Assembly: GCA_028023455.1 (NCBI GenBank)
Contig: JAQFVV010012511.1
Coordinates: 2,728,165 to 2,792,164, forward strand
Origin: Epiperipatus broadwayi
Lineage: Eukaryota; Onychophora; Udeonychophora; Euonychophora; Peripatidae
DNA length: 64,000 nt
Reading direction: 5' to 3'
Part shown: positions 22,728 to 35,910 of the stretch, one piece after another
Layout of the letters: the number at the start of each line of letters is the position of its first letter
Position numbering within the stretch: the first letter of the stretch is position 1
Notes under the pieces: model-generated
Databases searched by the model: none
What the model was told of the DNA's origin: nothing
What the model saw: only the letters and a program-made list of their open reading frames with translations
Position numbers and translations under genes: made by a program

Positions 22728-25398
22728 GTAAAGATTTTATTGTACATTTATAATTCCTCTACTTCCATCATTTTTTATATTTCAAATTTTTTTGAAAAAA
22801 ATGTTTTGAGTTTTTGTTATCTGTTGATGGCCTAATATCAGTTTTTCTATTAACTAAACTGTTTTTTTTTTATTTGTTTTATACTCCTATATATAATGGC
22901 AAATAAAATTTTTGAGTTTCCTGTATACAAAGGCAGACAATGTATCCTTCATGCAAAGAAAGATTAAAAGATGGGTGATACATTCTGATTGCTTTTGTGA
23001 CTATGCATGATATTCAAAATTATTAGTGACTATTTGAATAAAAAAACATACTTAATTTATTTAGAACAATAATGACTAGATTTTAAAGATGAGGTTATTG
23101 TTGACCTAAAGATAATTGCTATATTATTATTGAAATATAAGCAAGTAATCTTTGACTCAGTGCATAATCACAATAATATCATGATTTTTTTCAAATTGAT
23201 TCTCAAAAAAGCACTTGAGATTTCTACCCATGAAAAAGTTCATGTCAGTATATACATTGGCAAATTCTCAATAAGATTAATTTACTATAATTTTTTTTAA
23301 ATCATGGGGAAATTGGGATTTTTTTTTTTAAGAAATAAAAATATTTTTTAATAATTTAATTTTTACATACTTCTTATTTTGTAAATTACCAAATATTGAT
23401 TTGACAATTAATTTGAATTTTAGTATACCTACATATGTTAAATCACTAGATTGATAGTCTATCTAAAGATCTGATTATGCTAATGCACTATTTTCTATTA
23501 CTAAATTTAAGTTTAGCAAATATATAGTGAATCCATTTAGATTTCTCATTCCTTAAGTGATCTTAATAAGATGAATACCCAAATGCATACAATGTAAAAA
23601 AAAAAAGCTTTATTCAATGTTGCTAATAATTTAACTTTATTAACCTATATATCCCTTTGGATATTTTCTCTTATTGGGAACATTTGTCAGATTGTCTACC
23701 CTTATAAAAATTATGGAAATGCAAATTTAAATGGATTCATTTTATGTTTGAAAAAATTAAAATTTGATAACAGAGGGCAGTGCAACATTTAGATAGTTTT
23801 AGAGACAATAATTTCATATTATTAGCATTGTATTAATTAGTATTTATAAATATAGTATTTGGCATTCCTTTCATTTACATATGTTGTAAATAGTACCTGC
23901 TTTGAAAAAGTAGATAAATATTTTTTTTGTAAATCTAATCCAAATGTGAAAATATTCCCAATCCAAAAACAGTAATTTGAAAAATTAGTAATTTTAAATT
24001 AAACCAAAAAACAATCTTTTAGCTTAAAATGCGAATAAACCGTTGATACTTTTAATTTGGAATATTTTTCAATGATTAAAGGAAATTGTGTGAAATTGAT
24101 GGTTATATAAATATACTGATTGTTTGTTTCTATGGCAATTAATAAATTTAGATCCAATCAGAAAAAAATTATTAAATTTTATTTCTATATGTAAATTATT
24201 CCAGCATTTTATATATTTACTTTGCTTTTGTTTTTTTAACGATAAATAATACTCAAAAAATACTCTGATTCAAACATGAATGATTTATTAACAAATCGTC
24301 TACAATTTATTGCTTTTTTGAAAGAATATGCTATAAGTTTTATTGAATTTTTACAAATTAAATCTACTTAAATAAAGCTATTTAACATTTTGTATGGTTT
24401 ATTTATTTCTAACATTTATTTTATTGCTAATAAATAATGATTACATTTTTAAAATTATTTACAGTTCTTATAGAAAACAATTTCATTATTTAAGGGTTAC
24501 AAAAACATAAAATGACATTTTAAAAAGTCTGTTTTGGAAAATCTGAAAATAATATTTAAAATGTATATAAAAGAATTTATTTTACCATAAATTGAATAAT
24601 AAGTAAAATTGATTACTAGAAAATTAAATGCTGAAAAGTAATCAATATAAATGTAATATAGAATTGACAAATATTTTAAAAAGAAAGTATAAGTTTTCTT
24701 TATTAGAAAATTAAATACTTATATACATAACAATCTTTTAATAGACAGCTAATTGTATGAGTCTTGACTTATAAAAATTCCAATTCAATTTCTATTTTTT
24801 AATTAAAATGTCATAATAATAATTTTAAAATTATTTAAAATTAAAGAGTAAGGAAATTTATCAACAGCTACTATAAATAGCCATATCTATATATAATAAT
24901 TTTATTTTATTTTTAAAATCTCCCAAATTGAATCAGTACTATATTAAAGATAAATCACTTACCTTTTAGAATATTGTCTGATACATATTTATATCTTACC
25001 TATGCAGTTTTGATTCTTATTAGACTTTATGATCAACCATAACTTCTTTTTAGGCAAAATGCCATTAAAGAAATATTTTTCTGATGTAGTTTTTCTATCA
25101 TTAATAGAATATCAAGCATCCACATACAAATTTAAATTATTTGGGATAGTTTTAGCTTTACTAGATATCTAATCTATGATAACTAATTTATTTCAACACA
25201 TTGAATTTAAAAAAAAATATATTAATAAAAATAAATTTATACACAGTAAAAGAAATATAAAAATAATTAAGCTATAAAAATTAGTGCCTTAAAAGTGCAT
25301 AACTACAGATCAATTATCTTTTCAGAATATTTATAGAGAAACAATAAAGGATAAAACATTATCACATGATCACCATCTCTTATGCTAGCACATAACTG
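22728..25398. other. A+T-rich DNA, no gene seen
   Basis: This is long stretch of A/T-rich sequence with homopolymers. No frame, repeat or RNA-like structure could be supported. Confidence 0.55.
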
Positions 25399-25602
25399 TT
25401 ATTAAACAGGCAAAACTCTCCATACAGTAGTGCCACCCTGTGCCAACCAGAGTAATCAACGAATGCCAGAAGGCTTGTGCTTAAAATCCCCATCTAGTCT
25501 GGGGATATTGGATGAGTAGGCACTAGATAGGGATTTTATGCACAAGCCACTCTGTTTGGCATAAGGTGGCACTACTGTATGGAGAGTTTTACCTGTTGAT
25601 AA
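25399..25602. mobile_element. 204-bp inverted-repeat element
   Basis: Terminal arms start TTATTAAACAGG and end CCTGTTGATAA. Inside them CTCCATACAGTAGTGCCACC and its reverse complement pair without mismatch. The left arm has an extra roughly 16-base insertion (around 25452-25468). There is no coding content. Size and structure fit a MITE; a target duplication is not clear. Confidence 0.7.
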
Positions 25603-28600
25603 AACATCAGGCACATTAATTTCTAAGTGGTGAGTATATTGTATGGGCCCATGTGTGTGTGTTTTAATTTTATTTTCTAGTTTAAAATTGTGTACTTAGC
25701 CATTTATTAACCAGTAGCTGGATAGCTATAAACTATGTACATGAAAAAAAATTAAGTTTACTTAAAAATCCTCAACTAACTGATATATCTTTTTAATGCT
25801 ACCTGATACAAATTCCAAGTGATAGGCATAGCCGGCAGACTTTGGGGGGAGGGGGTGTTGCTTGCTAATAGTTACAAATATGAAGCAATTCATTTATTTA
25901 TATTATTTAAAATTACAAGAGCATTTAGAAAATTTTTGCTAGTTTTCAATAGCACTTTTATTATTCACATTAATATAACAAAATTAAATTCATATATCAG
26001 AAAATATGTTTCCATAACATATACAAATCTAGGTAAAATTTCATTGTAATGTAATTAATGATAAAGGTTGTCTAATGACCTATGTATATATAAATTTTAT
26101 CAATCCCATATTACCTATCAGAAATAAATCCAAAAAAAAAATGACAAATTAATATTAGTGCTAATGGGAAAATGCATTTTTCTATATCTTGCACTAAAAA
26201 AAATTATAATTTCTTTAGCATTTATTTTTCTTTAGAGTTATGTAATTTTTCTAAGAAATGATTTACTTGAAAAGGTATTATGTATGTATATTATATATTT
26301 ATAAATTCATCAACTTCAATCTTTGGGCATGCATTCTGAAATAAATATGAAATTATTTATAACAAGATAGGGAACCTCTAGCTCATAAGGCCAAGTCTGG
26401 ACTTTGAAAGCTCTCAATATGGCTTAGAGATATTTTCACACATATATATATAAAATGGACCAGTATAAAACTTCTATTTAAACATGCACATAGTGCTGTA
26501 CAAATGTTGAATTAAGAGTTGAATAAAATATTTATTTACTCAACTAGATTTTTTTTTATAACCTATATAATAGTTCTAATTCATTCTACAAGAGATGCAA
26601 TATTACAACAAAGTATTTATATTGTGCATCTATCTGATTGCAGATTTAATCTATGATACTAAGAGCATTTTGGGTTTTTTTTAAAGTGATTTTCGCAGAC
26701 CAATGTATAACAAAAAAAAAAAATTGAATTTTAATTCATTTTATTATTGTTATTTTACTTTAATTTTTTTTATTAACATGGTTGCACAAAATAAGATTGA
26801 TAAAGAGAATCATGCATTTGAAAAGGAATGAACCCAAGCATTTTGTGAGAGCAAATTATTTTTTTAAAACAGCATAAAATTTGAAATCATTTTCTGAAGG
26901 AAAACTTATAAAAAATTATATTCTAGCTGCTTATGTAGAGTTAACCTAACCAGAACATAAAAGGAAATTTGAAAATATTGTCATAAAGATAAATTCCAAG
27001 TGAAATGGAAAAATTGTCATTAAATATGGAATAGTCATTAATAATAATGAAATTATTTTATTTCTAATTCACAAAAATATTATAGCCCTTGTTGAAAAGG
27101 GGAAAGTTATAATTAGTCTGACAGTTGAAAAGATTGCTCATTCTTAATGATTAGAGGTAAATTATAAATTTTTGATCAAATATAGTGGGCTAACTTTTAA
27201 ATCAATAATTTTATGTGACCTGGGAATGAGATTATAAATATTGAAATAGCCCTTGGCAGAAAAATGGTTCCCATCCCTAATTTAAAACCAAAGAAATTCA
27301 AGAAGCATTTTTGTTTTGACCTTTATCAGGTGTTGCTGCTTTCAAGTTTGCAAGCTATAGGCCATGAAAATATTAAATTGAAAACATTTTTATATTAAAT
27401 GTTAATAAATTGAATTAAATACATTGATTTAAATAAATTGAAAAACTTTAATTAATTTTAAAAATGGTGTAGTTACTTGGAAATAGATATTATTGTTATT
27501 TACTTAATGCCAGTGCTAGTTTATATTTAGTTTACATTTATGAAAATGTTTTTATTATAGATGGTTTTTCCTCTCATAAATATTAAATAATTAAAATTCC
27601 TCTACAAAGGAATACAGAAAAAAAAAATTTTTTTTTTTTTTTTTTATATTTGTCAGAACTTTTTTTTTATCAGTTCACATTTTAAAATTTTTATCATTTT
27701 GAATTATATTCAAAATGCTTAGCTTTTTATAATCCTGAAAACAATAATATGGCATAAGGGTCCCTAGGTCTGAAATATCAAACTTTAAATATAATTCTCT
27801 ATTATTAAATAACATATTTTCAGTATTTTAATTACTACAGGAAAAAAAAATGGCAATAAAATCAAATTTATTTTGGCTATCTTTCTTTCTATTCATATGG
27901 AAATACATTGATTTTTTTTTTATACAATTTTACTGTCCTTCAAAAAACTATCAGAAAACATGAATTTAAACATGAAGCATGAATAAGCATTTAATATATT
28001 TATATAATTAGAAAATTTGAGATAAAACCGTTTCTTCCTCCAAAAATTCTTAAAACATAAATAAAGATATTTGAAAAGGGAAAATGATTCCGAATATGTA
28101 TTTTTGTCAAAGCAATACTCTTCATTAGGTCCAGGTTACAATGTTTCAATCCCTCTTCTAATAAATGATTAATAATAATCATTAATATATTTACTCAAAA
28201 GTGGATGATAACAAAAGTGTGAGTTGAGAAAGTTTGTCTAATAGTAATAGTAAAATATTAAAATTGAAGCTAGTTATTTCATTAATAATTTTTTTAAATA
28301 ATTTAAATTCTTTAAAATTCTTATATTAAATAGACAAAAATATTGAACATATTATGTATTATAGATTCATTTTCAATTTCAATTCATGTATGGATTGTTA
28401 GTGAAATAGAACAGATGTCATATTTAAATTCAGGTTTAGAAAATATCTTTTGGGATATGGTTTTTGTATTTAGTTAAGTGTAGTATTGTTCAAAAATATT
28501 GGTGAGCAATAGTTATCTATTAAGTATGATGATTGATTTCTAGAAATAGAATTGTAATAGTCATCTATGCCCCATTCTATTTTTTTGTTTTTTATATACA

Positions 28601-29869
28601 ATTTGTTTCTTCTAAGCAAAGGTGATTAGTTAATTGATGTGATAACAATCAGATAATTAGATAGAGAATATGAATCTATATTTCACCTTTTTAGGATAGC
28701 TACCAAGAACAAAATGTCCTAAAAGTCATTCAATAAATGGAAAGAAGGTAACTTACATCTCTTTGATAGAGTTTCTACTAGTAACTTAAGAATACATTAA
28801 GAAATATATTTATTTTGGAAAATAGCTTTTAATTTGCATTTTTTTTTCTGTACTTTTAGATTTAATGGCACTTATATCATCATCATATGAATTTTCTTTT
28901 ATGCCATTTATCAGTTTTTGTTTTATTTGGTCTGCTATGAGTGAAACTTAATTCTTCCTCAAAAGAACTCTTACAACAGAAAAATTATTATTTTAAGTAA
29001 AGAATGAATTATTTAAAATTGACATTGATTTATAGCTGTTGTATAAAAAAATGAAATTAGGGAGTGGCTTCTATTTTAAATGTTATTTATTTTTTTCTTG
29101 AACCTTTTTTCTGTCTATTTATTTCAATATTTTGCAAATTTTGTTTTTGATAACAGTAATGATTTTTTTTTACTTAGAATTACAATTTTGATCTTTGAAT
29201 AATAAAAATGTATGTTTTTTCAGAATATGTTGTACTCTGTTGCTTATTTTCATTGTTTCATAATAAATATATCAGTTTTTTTACCTTTTTTATGAAGTGG
29301 CAGTTGTGTTGTAGCAGGGCAAGTTTAAGAACAGTAGTCCCCAAATATTGCACATTTTTCATGTGCTATGAATGTGAAAATTGATTAAATCATTATGCTG
29401 ATTGTAAAAAGTCAGATCTATTGTTTTTGATCATGGATTGATTTAGCAACAAGGATGAAAATGTATATTAATAAATTTATCTCAGTGGTATTTTGAATAA
29501 TTTGTCTAAATAACCTAAGATTAAATTTGTTAATTTATCATTATACAGTATTGGAATTTTTTCTTTCTCCTCCTTTTATCTGGATTTTTATTATCATTTA
29601 GTCAGTTACAAAGAAACTTTTATATAATAATGAGACAAAATTAATAGTTATAATGCTAATTCCTTCTGGTGCATATAAATAGTCAATGATTTGACTAAAA
29701 TGAATATAATATGGTAATAATTGTTTAACTTTGCAAAGGTAAGATAATTTCTTTATAAATGATAGTTTATGGATAAAATTGGATTATCAAAAGTAAAGAT
29801 TAATTGAAGATTAAAATTATTATTACTGATTTTTTTTTAGTTGATTTTTTTGTCTTATATAGTGTACTA
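25603..29869. other. A+T-rich DNA, no gene seen
   Basis: This is the longest blank in the window. A GGGGGGAGGGGG tract lies at about 25845-25856 and a long A/T block at about 27618-27645. Frames at 25819-26049 and 28000-28182 have no motif and are judged to be chance. Confidence 0.5.
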
Positions 29870-30060
29870 GTCAAAACATGTTTATCCATCTAACATGAGC
29901 TGGAACTTACAAAATGTACTTCAAACCCAGTCAAGTCCAAGATTTTGGTCAGGGACCAACCTGGATTTGAACCCATTCTCTAAGCCCCAGATCAAACACC
30001 TAATGGATAACATAACAATGATGGCACATGAGAATTAATTTTAAATCTGGCTGACTAGCA
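29870..30060 (-). repeat. tRNA-like SINE fragment
   Basis: CTGGATTTGAACCC is a good reverse-complement B box (GGGTTCAAATCCAG). It is followed by CCAGATCAAACACCTAATGG, which on the minus strand would precede the B box as the anticodon-arm region. The block is less A+T-rich than its surroundings. The family differs from S1. Confidence 0.5.
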
Positions 30061-30429
30061 GAGTGGAGAAAACAATGAGACATCTATTACGATGACTAAA
30101 CTAAAATATATATAAGCATGGCTGTACTTTTGGAAGTGGAGAAAAGAGGAATTCGAACTACTCAGACAAGTTGGATAATAAAAATTAGTTTAATATAGTG
30201 GTAAATTGTTTACATACATTTATAAATTAATTGCAAACATTAGTATGTATGTGAATGAGCAATCTGTCTACCAAACGATAGATAATTACATATTGTCATT
30301 CATGCTATTATTTCTCATATGCTCTTTTATTAATTAAATAAGAGATATACATTAACACACATCTTTGGTGGGTACAGTATTAAAATGCCAATCGATTATT
30401 AGAAAGAAGTTACATAAAATTGCTATTAA

Positions 30430-31105
30430 CGCTTTGGGTTACGGTTCTGAAACATAGTGACTAACATTATTTCGAAGAGCGTTCCGAGATTCATTACAGA
30501 TATAATACAAACTATTTTCATGCCATTATGGCCGTAAAAATAAATAAAATACATTTGAAAACATATTTGATTATATGATACAATACTTAATGAAAATTCT
30601 TTTAATTAGCGCTGGTAAGAAGAACGCTTTATTTTCTCCAAGGCAAATGCTCTTAAACAGATAAATAAAAAATTACAACAATGGGATTGTATAATAAAAC
30701 TAAAATAACATTAGTAATTAATCTAGCTAGTAATATTTGGCATATATATATATATTTTTGAGCAGAGCGCACTTTTAATATTAGAGCATTAAAACTGGGT
30801 CATGAAGCAAAAGAAATAAATATACGAAGAAGTTTGCGGTGCTGACCTAATAACCACGAAATAACAGGAAAAGTTGTTATTCTGGACAAAAGACGAAGTG
30901 GATAGGCATGCTGCAGACATCGCTGACATGCAGGCCTTTTTATACGAAGACAATGGATAGGCATAGCGTGTGCCACACTTAGGGAATCACTGCCAGAGGC
31001 CTTTTTATACTAAATAAATGGTTCTGAGAAGGTCAAATATCCTCAGAACAAGGTTTGAGAAATCTATGGGTTCAAACTTGTCGCAACCCCCAGATTAGAA
31101 GAATA
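30430..31105 (-). mobile_element. LTR-like segment with duplicated TATA region
   Basis: On the minus strand two boxes GTATAAAAAGG lie at 31000-31010 and 30935-30945. Each belongs to a duplicated unit bounded by GGATAGGCAT (30900 and 30955). AATAAA follows at about 30628-30633. Upstream, GTTCTGAG...CTCAGAAC forms a short inverted repeat (about 31021-31050). The composition is clearly less A+T-rich than its neighbours. This is the order of signals in an LTR (U3, TATA, polyadenylation signal). Ends and target duplication could not be fixed, and no polyprotein is attached. Confidence 0.45.
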
Positions 31106-34100
31106 GAAGCAAGTAATATATATAAACACAAAGATAAGGCCAAATGTCAGTAATGCAGTACAGTAAATGTCATTAATGACATTGAATAAGTTTACTGCTT
31201 TAAAATGAATGACCCTTATTTGAATGCCATAATTTAGATAAATAATACATTATGCAATTATAATATATACAGACATAAGATTTTACTTAATAACTAAAAT
31301 AGTAAAATATTAAAAATTACCCCCCTTCTCTTTCTGATATTTAAAATAATTCAATCCCACCCTCGTGGTTTTTATAGCAGCTGGAATATTTAAATACAAT
31401 ATTTGAAATTTTAAGAGTATGGAAAATAAAAAAAGACTGGTAGTTATAGAAAATAATTAATGGGTCACTCTTTCACAATTTAAAGAAAAACATTTTAAAA
31501 GATTTCAAAGCGTTAATTAGCTTGAATGGTGGATTTACCCCGGTAGAATTACTTTATTCTATTCGGAATTGAACAAATAATTTTATAAGAAACCAACATA
31601 AAATGTTGATTCGTAAAAACAAATTGGTGAACATATATCATATAATATATTTTGAGGGAACGTTAAAACCTTAATTAATGGAGATTTAATTAAAAGACAA
31701 AATGGATTTTAGAAATTACGTTTGCCAGGTTGCTGGAAATTGGCATATTAATAATAAGCAAGCAGATGTATAAATCTAATAAATACATATAAATAAATGA
31801 CCGCACCAAAGTTAAGGAAAGTTAAGAGCATATGAGAGAGAATTAAATTTATAGAAATTACTTAAGAGAAAATTACATATTAAAACAAAAAGTTAAATAA
31901 TATATTAGAAGAAATCTTGATAGATGAGTTAAGCTAGACTTAGTTTGAGGTGACGGCATGAAAAGTTACCTTGCAATTTTAAGAAGTCCAATTTAAAGTA
32001 TGGCATGTGCACGGCAATTGAAATGCAAGTTCTTCAGTGGCAGCAAACTTCTATTAGCATTCTAAAGTTCTTAGGTTGGGCTTTTACTTCACTCTTGGGT
32101 AGCAGAATGGTATGGCCACAGAAGATGATGACCCAACAGGGCCGAGAAGGGTGGTGGACTTACTACTATATCATTCTGTTTCATGACAAGTATAATATGT
32201 TAACAACACAGTTCTCTCAATAGTAGCTTATATGTCTCTTGGTGATTTAAAATTTGGCCATTTTTATACTCTGCTCAAGTATTTCTGGAATGCTTTTAAT
32301 TACTTAGTTCATTGTTTTTGAAAGATGCAACTGTTAGATAATGTCCAAAAATAAATTCAAATCTATTTCCAGATTAGAAATAAATTTGACAAAAATGTTT
32401 ATAACAAAAGAAAATATTTAATCTTAATCCCATTTTAAGTAAAAACTTTAATTAAAATCCCTTTCCCAGATTAAAACAATAGTGTTTCCAACCCTTTAAT
32501 TATTTTTGGGCAATTAACAGTACGTCTTCCATCTTGAATTTTATAAAATACAGTTTAATAGAGAGTAAAAAAAAAGTACTTTAAAAGAAAAAATTGTATA
32601 AATGTCATGTAATAAAATATTTAAAAAAATCAATGTTTTGTTAGTAAGTTTTTGCTCCTATATATATATATATATATTTTTGAGCCACACCTATAATACT
32701 TTAATAAAAAAGAACTAATAATTAATAAATAAAAAAATAATAATAATTTTAAAAATGTTATTGAAATGTTAAAATTTTATAACTTAGGCGTGCATCTCAA
32801 ATATATACATTATATATATATATAAGGAGTGGGTTGGGATATAGGGTTTGAATACAGGTTAGTAGGTGGAAACATGAAGCTCAATCTTAAGCTAAGATTG
32901 ACTGCTTCAATAGTTTTGATTAATCATGTAGTAATCCTCAGATCAAATTTCAAATGTACATTTTTCATGCTCAAGTGTCATGGTTTCCATCTATTGATTT
33001 CTTCATTACTATCTTCAACTTCTTTACTTCATGGTTATTAGTTCTTTTTTTTTTAATTTTTGATTACTAGTTTACACTGGTGGTACTAAAGATTCAATCA
33101 GTAAGTGTTAATATATGTATTCAAATTCATTTTTATTGTTATGGGAAAGTGTGCAAGTGCTAATGTTGGTCAAATATATTTTAATGCTAATAATGCCAAT
33201 GTTGATTTTTTAGCTTGTATAATATATGATAAACAATATTGGCTTTTAACTCTACTGTTATCATTCATAAATTTGATTAATCAGTAATTACCAGAAAAAT
33301 AATGTCTTTAAATTCCCATTCTCAGAACAGTTTTTCATCAGAAGTTGGTTCTAACAATTAGTTTAGCTATCCAAAACTAGAACTAATGTTTTTTTTTTAT
33401 GCAATTAACAACCACATTTAAATCTATTTTACTATTTGATCTAAAATTTGTAGGATTATACATCCATGAAAGTTGATATCTTATATATTGTTATATATAC
33501 ATATCAACTTTGTATCATTAACAATATATTTTAGTAGCTTCAGTTCTTTTTAATAGTAGGCATCTTTTTTCTTGCCCAGGAATGTTTATAATTTATTTGA
33601 TTCTTTAGTTTACAAAGTATATGAGAAAATAAGACCAGCTCTAAGTTCTATTGTCATTTATAATAAGCTTGAAGAATCAATGATTATTAGACAAATACTT
33701 CAGATAAATTTCTAGTTATGTCTTTATCATTGAGTCTTATTAAAAGATATAATCACTATCCAAGAATCAGATTTATATTAACTAAATTTCAGTCTCTTAT
33801 CTTGAATAGTCAGATGGATTTAAATACGATTGCTAGATGCATAATGCATCATTTCTAGCTTTAAATCCCAGACCTTATTGATAAAATCAAAATTCAGAAC
33901 CAGTCAGAAGATGGGGTTTTAAGTGCATTACCATATGGTACTTTTATAATTATTTATGCTTATGTACATGGCAATGGAATAGAGAAGTGCTTTTGTTTTA
34001 TCATATATTTTATTATTATCAATTTTGAAAAACAATTTTGTAATACTAACTGTCTTTTACTTTTAGCACAATCATCCAGAAATTGTACATTTTTGAAGAG

Positions 34101-35821
34101 TACTATTTTAAGAATGATGGGCTTGTTTTTCAGTTTTTTTGCCATGTTTTATATTTTGATTTTCATTATTTTTGAATGATGAAGCTTTATTGTTGAAGAT
34201 GATATGTAAATAATTCTATCCTATATATATAAAGTCATAAGTGACGATTTTATATAATAGAAATAGAAACAAATGTTGCAGTTCACTAAAAATCCCAAAT
34301 GTAAATCTAATAATAAGAAATTAAAATTTCTCCTATCTGGCCATTCTTATAAAAAGAACAAACTGTTATTAAAAATCTCACAGCAATGAAGTATCTATAA
34401 TAAAAAATATAGTATTCCGATAAAAGATTATTATCCATTTAACAATAAACTTTCTCTGGTCCAATTAATAGTAAAATGTGGTATGTGCATGTTAAATATA
34501 TGTATTGTTATTTAGAAATAAGTATTATAATTATTTTTCTGTAATAACTGAAACACAGGCTTAATATATACCATGTGTCTATATATGTAATATAGGGTAT
34601 ATGAGCACAGACTTTCACATGACCCACCACTCTCCACTCTATCTGTAAGTTTTTGTGTTTACTTTATTCCAAATTTTGTTGAGAAACAATATGGAAGTGG
34701 TGTTGTTGCCTTAATGCTGGTATCGAGTGAAGCAAGCCACAGGGGTTGGCGCTAGAAGTTACAACAAGTATTCTTAATATAAATTAGTAAAATGATTCAT
34801 TATGTGATTATGAATGCTAACACAAATATAGTTAAAATATATTGAAAGTGATTTCTAGTAATTCAGGAGTTCTTAATTGTTATAAACTATAATAACAATA
34901 AAAATTGCCAAATAAAAGATATAAAAATTAATATTTTTGAACATTGAACAAAATTTTAAAAAGTAGAATTTTAAAATTCTCATATATTGAAATGGATGTA
35001 AGTATTACAAATAACAATACAATTTTACTTATGGAATATTAGTAAATTAAATGAAAAATATTGCCATAAATCATAATTTGGATTCTGTAAGTCTTCTTTA
35101 AATAATATAAATTTTTTTTATGACTTTATAGTTAAAAGAAAATTCTATAATAAAATATTTCATTGTCCTTGTCCCACATTTCATAACTTCTCATAGCATC
35201 CTGCTTTTACTCAATATCTTTTATTACAAATCCTTAATTATGTCATTTATAATCTGATGCAATGATAAATACTCAATCACATCCCATTTCATCACCTATT
35301 TGAATTTGCACTACAAAATCATGCCAGTAGCAGAATTATTATGCTCATTCATCATATCGTTATCATAATTATAGATGAAATCATTGCTAAAGAAGACTAT
35401 AGTATAGAATAAATTGATAACGTAGATAAATTTTGTATTTATATGGGAAGCCATGAGATTTAAATGATTTTTTATTATTATATGGATAAAAATTTACAAT
35501 ATTTATGTTAACAATATGTTATATAAATAAAAATGGAATATTTTGTTTATAAATTCTTTCACATTCATACATTACATAGTAATCTGAAACCTATTGAATG
35601 ATATATATAATCATTTGATTGCTTCTTCAAGAGATCATATGATATAAAAGCTTCTATCAAACTGAGTCCAACAAAGGGTAAGAGAAAGAAAATTTGTTAC
35701 TGAAATAAGTTGAGCATAACAGTTTCATTCAATACACACAAACTGATCTTATTTTATATCTATACTTTCTTTGGTTGAGAACTTATCTTGAAACTAGTTT
35801 TGGTTAGGTTATTGTAAAACT
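31106..35821. other. A+T-rich DNA, no confirmed gene
   Basis: The block around 32005-32223 is less A+T-rich and has a 72-codon frame, but the product matches no family I know and lacks splice or neighbour support. Frames at 32829-33041, 33105-33287 and 33960-34145 look like chance. A (TA)n tract lies near 32659-32680. Confidence 0.45.
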
Positions 35822-35910
35822 GGAATCCACTCTTATCAATAGAACCATACATTTCTGTCACTTCATTAGATGTGACAGAAATGTATGGTTCTACTGATAG
35901 AGTGGATTCC
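35822..35910. repeat. Snap-back hairpin at the PLE truncation point
   Basis: Arms 35822-35861 and 35872-35910 are reverse complements with about two differences, around a 10-base loop (TTCATTAGAT). The right arm is the beginning of the PLE reverse-transcriptase fragment, so the left arm is an inverted copy of its first 40 bases. Confidence 0.85.

Noticed and set aside
25840-25860. GGGGGGAGGGGG followed by TGTTGC as a polypurine tract/LTR start
   Set aside because: No LTR signals, no coding remnant upstream and no second copy in the window.
31045-31100. GGGTTCAAACTTGTCGCAACC as the 3' end of a tRNA gene or a primer binding site
   Set aside because: The expected T-stem pairing is absent and no upstream tRNA arms are found; it is more likely part of the LTR-like segment.
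32005-32223. 72-codon frame in a less A+T-rich patch
   Set aside because: Product is not recognised in any frame and has no repeats or neighbours to support it; left as unassigned sequence.
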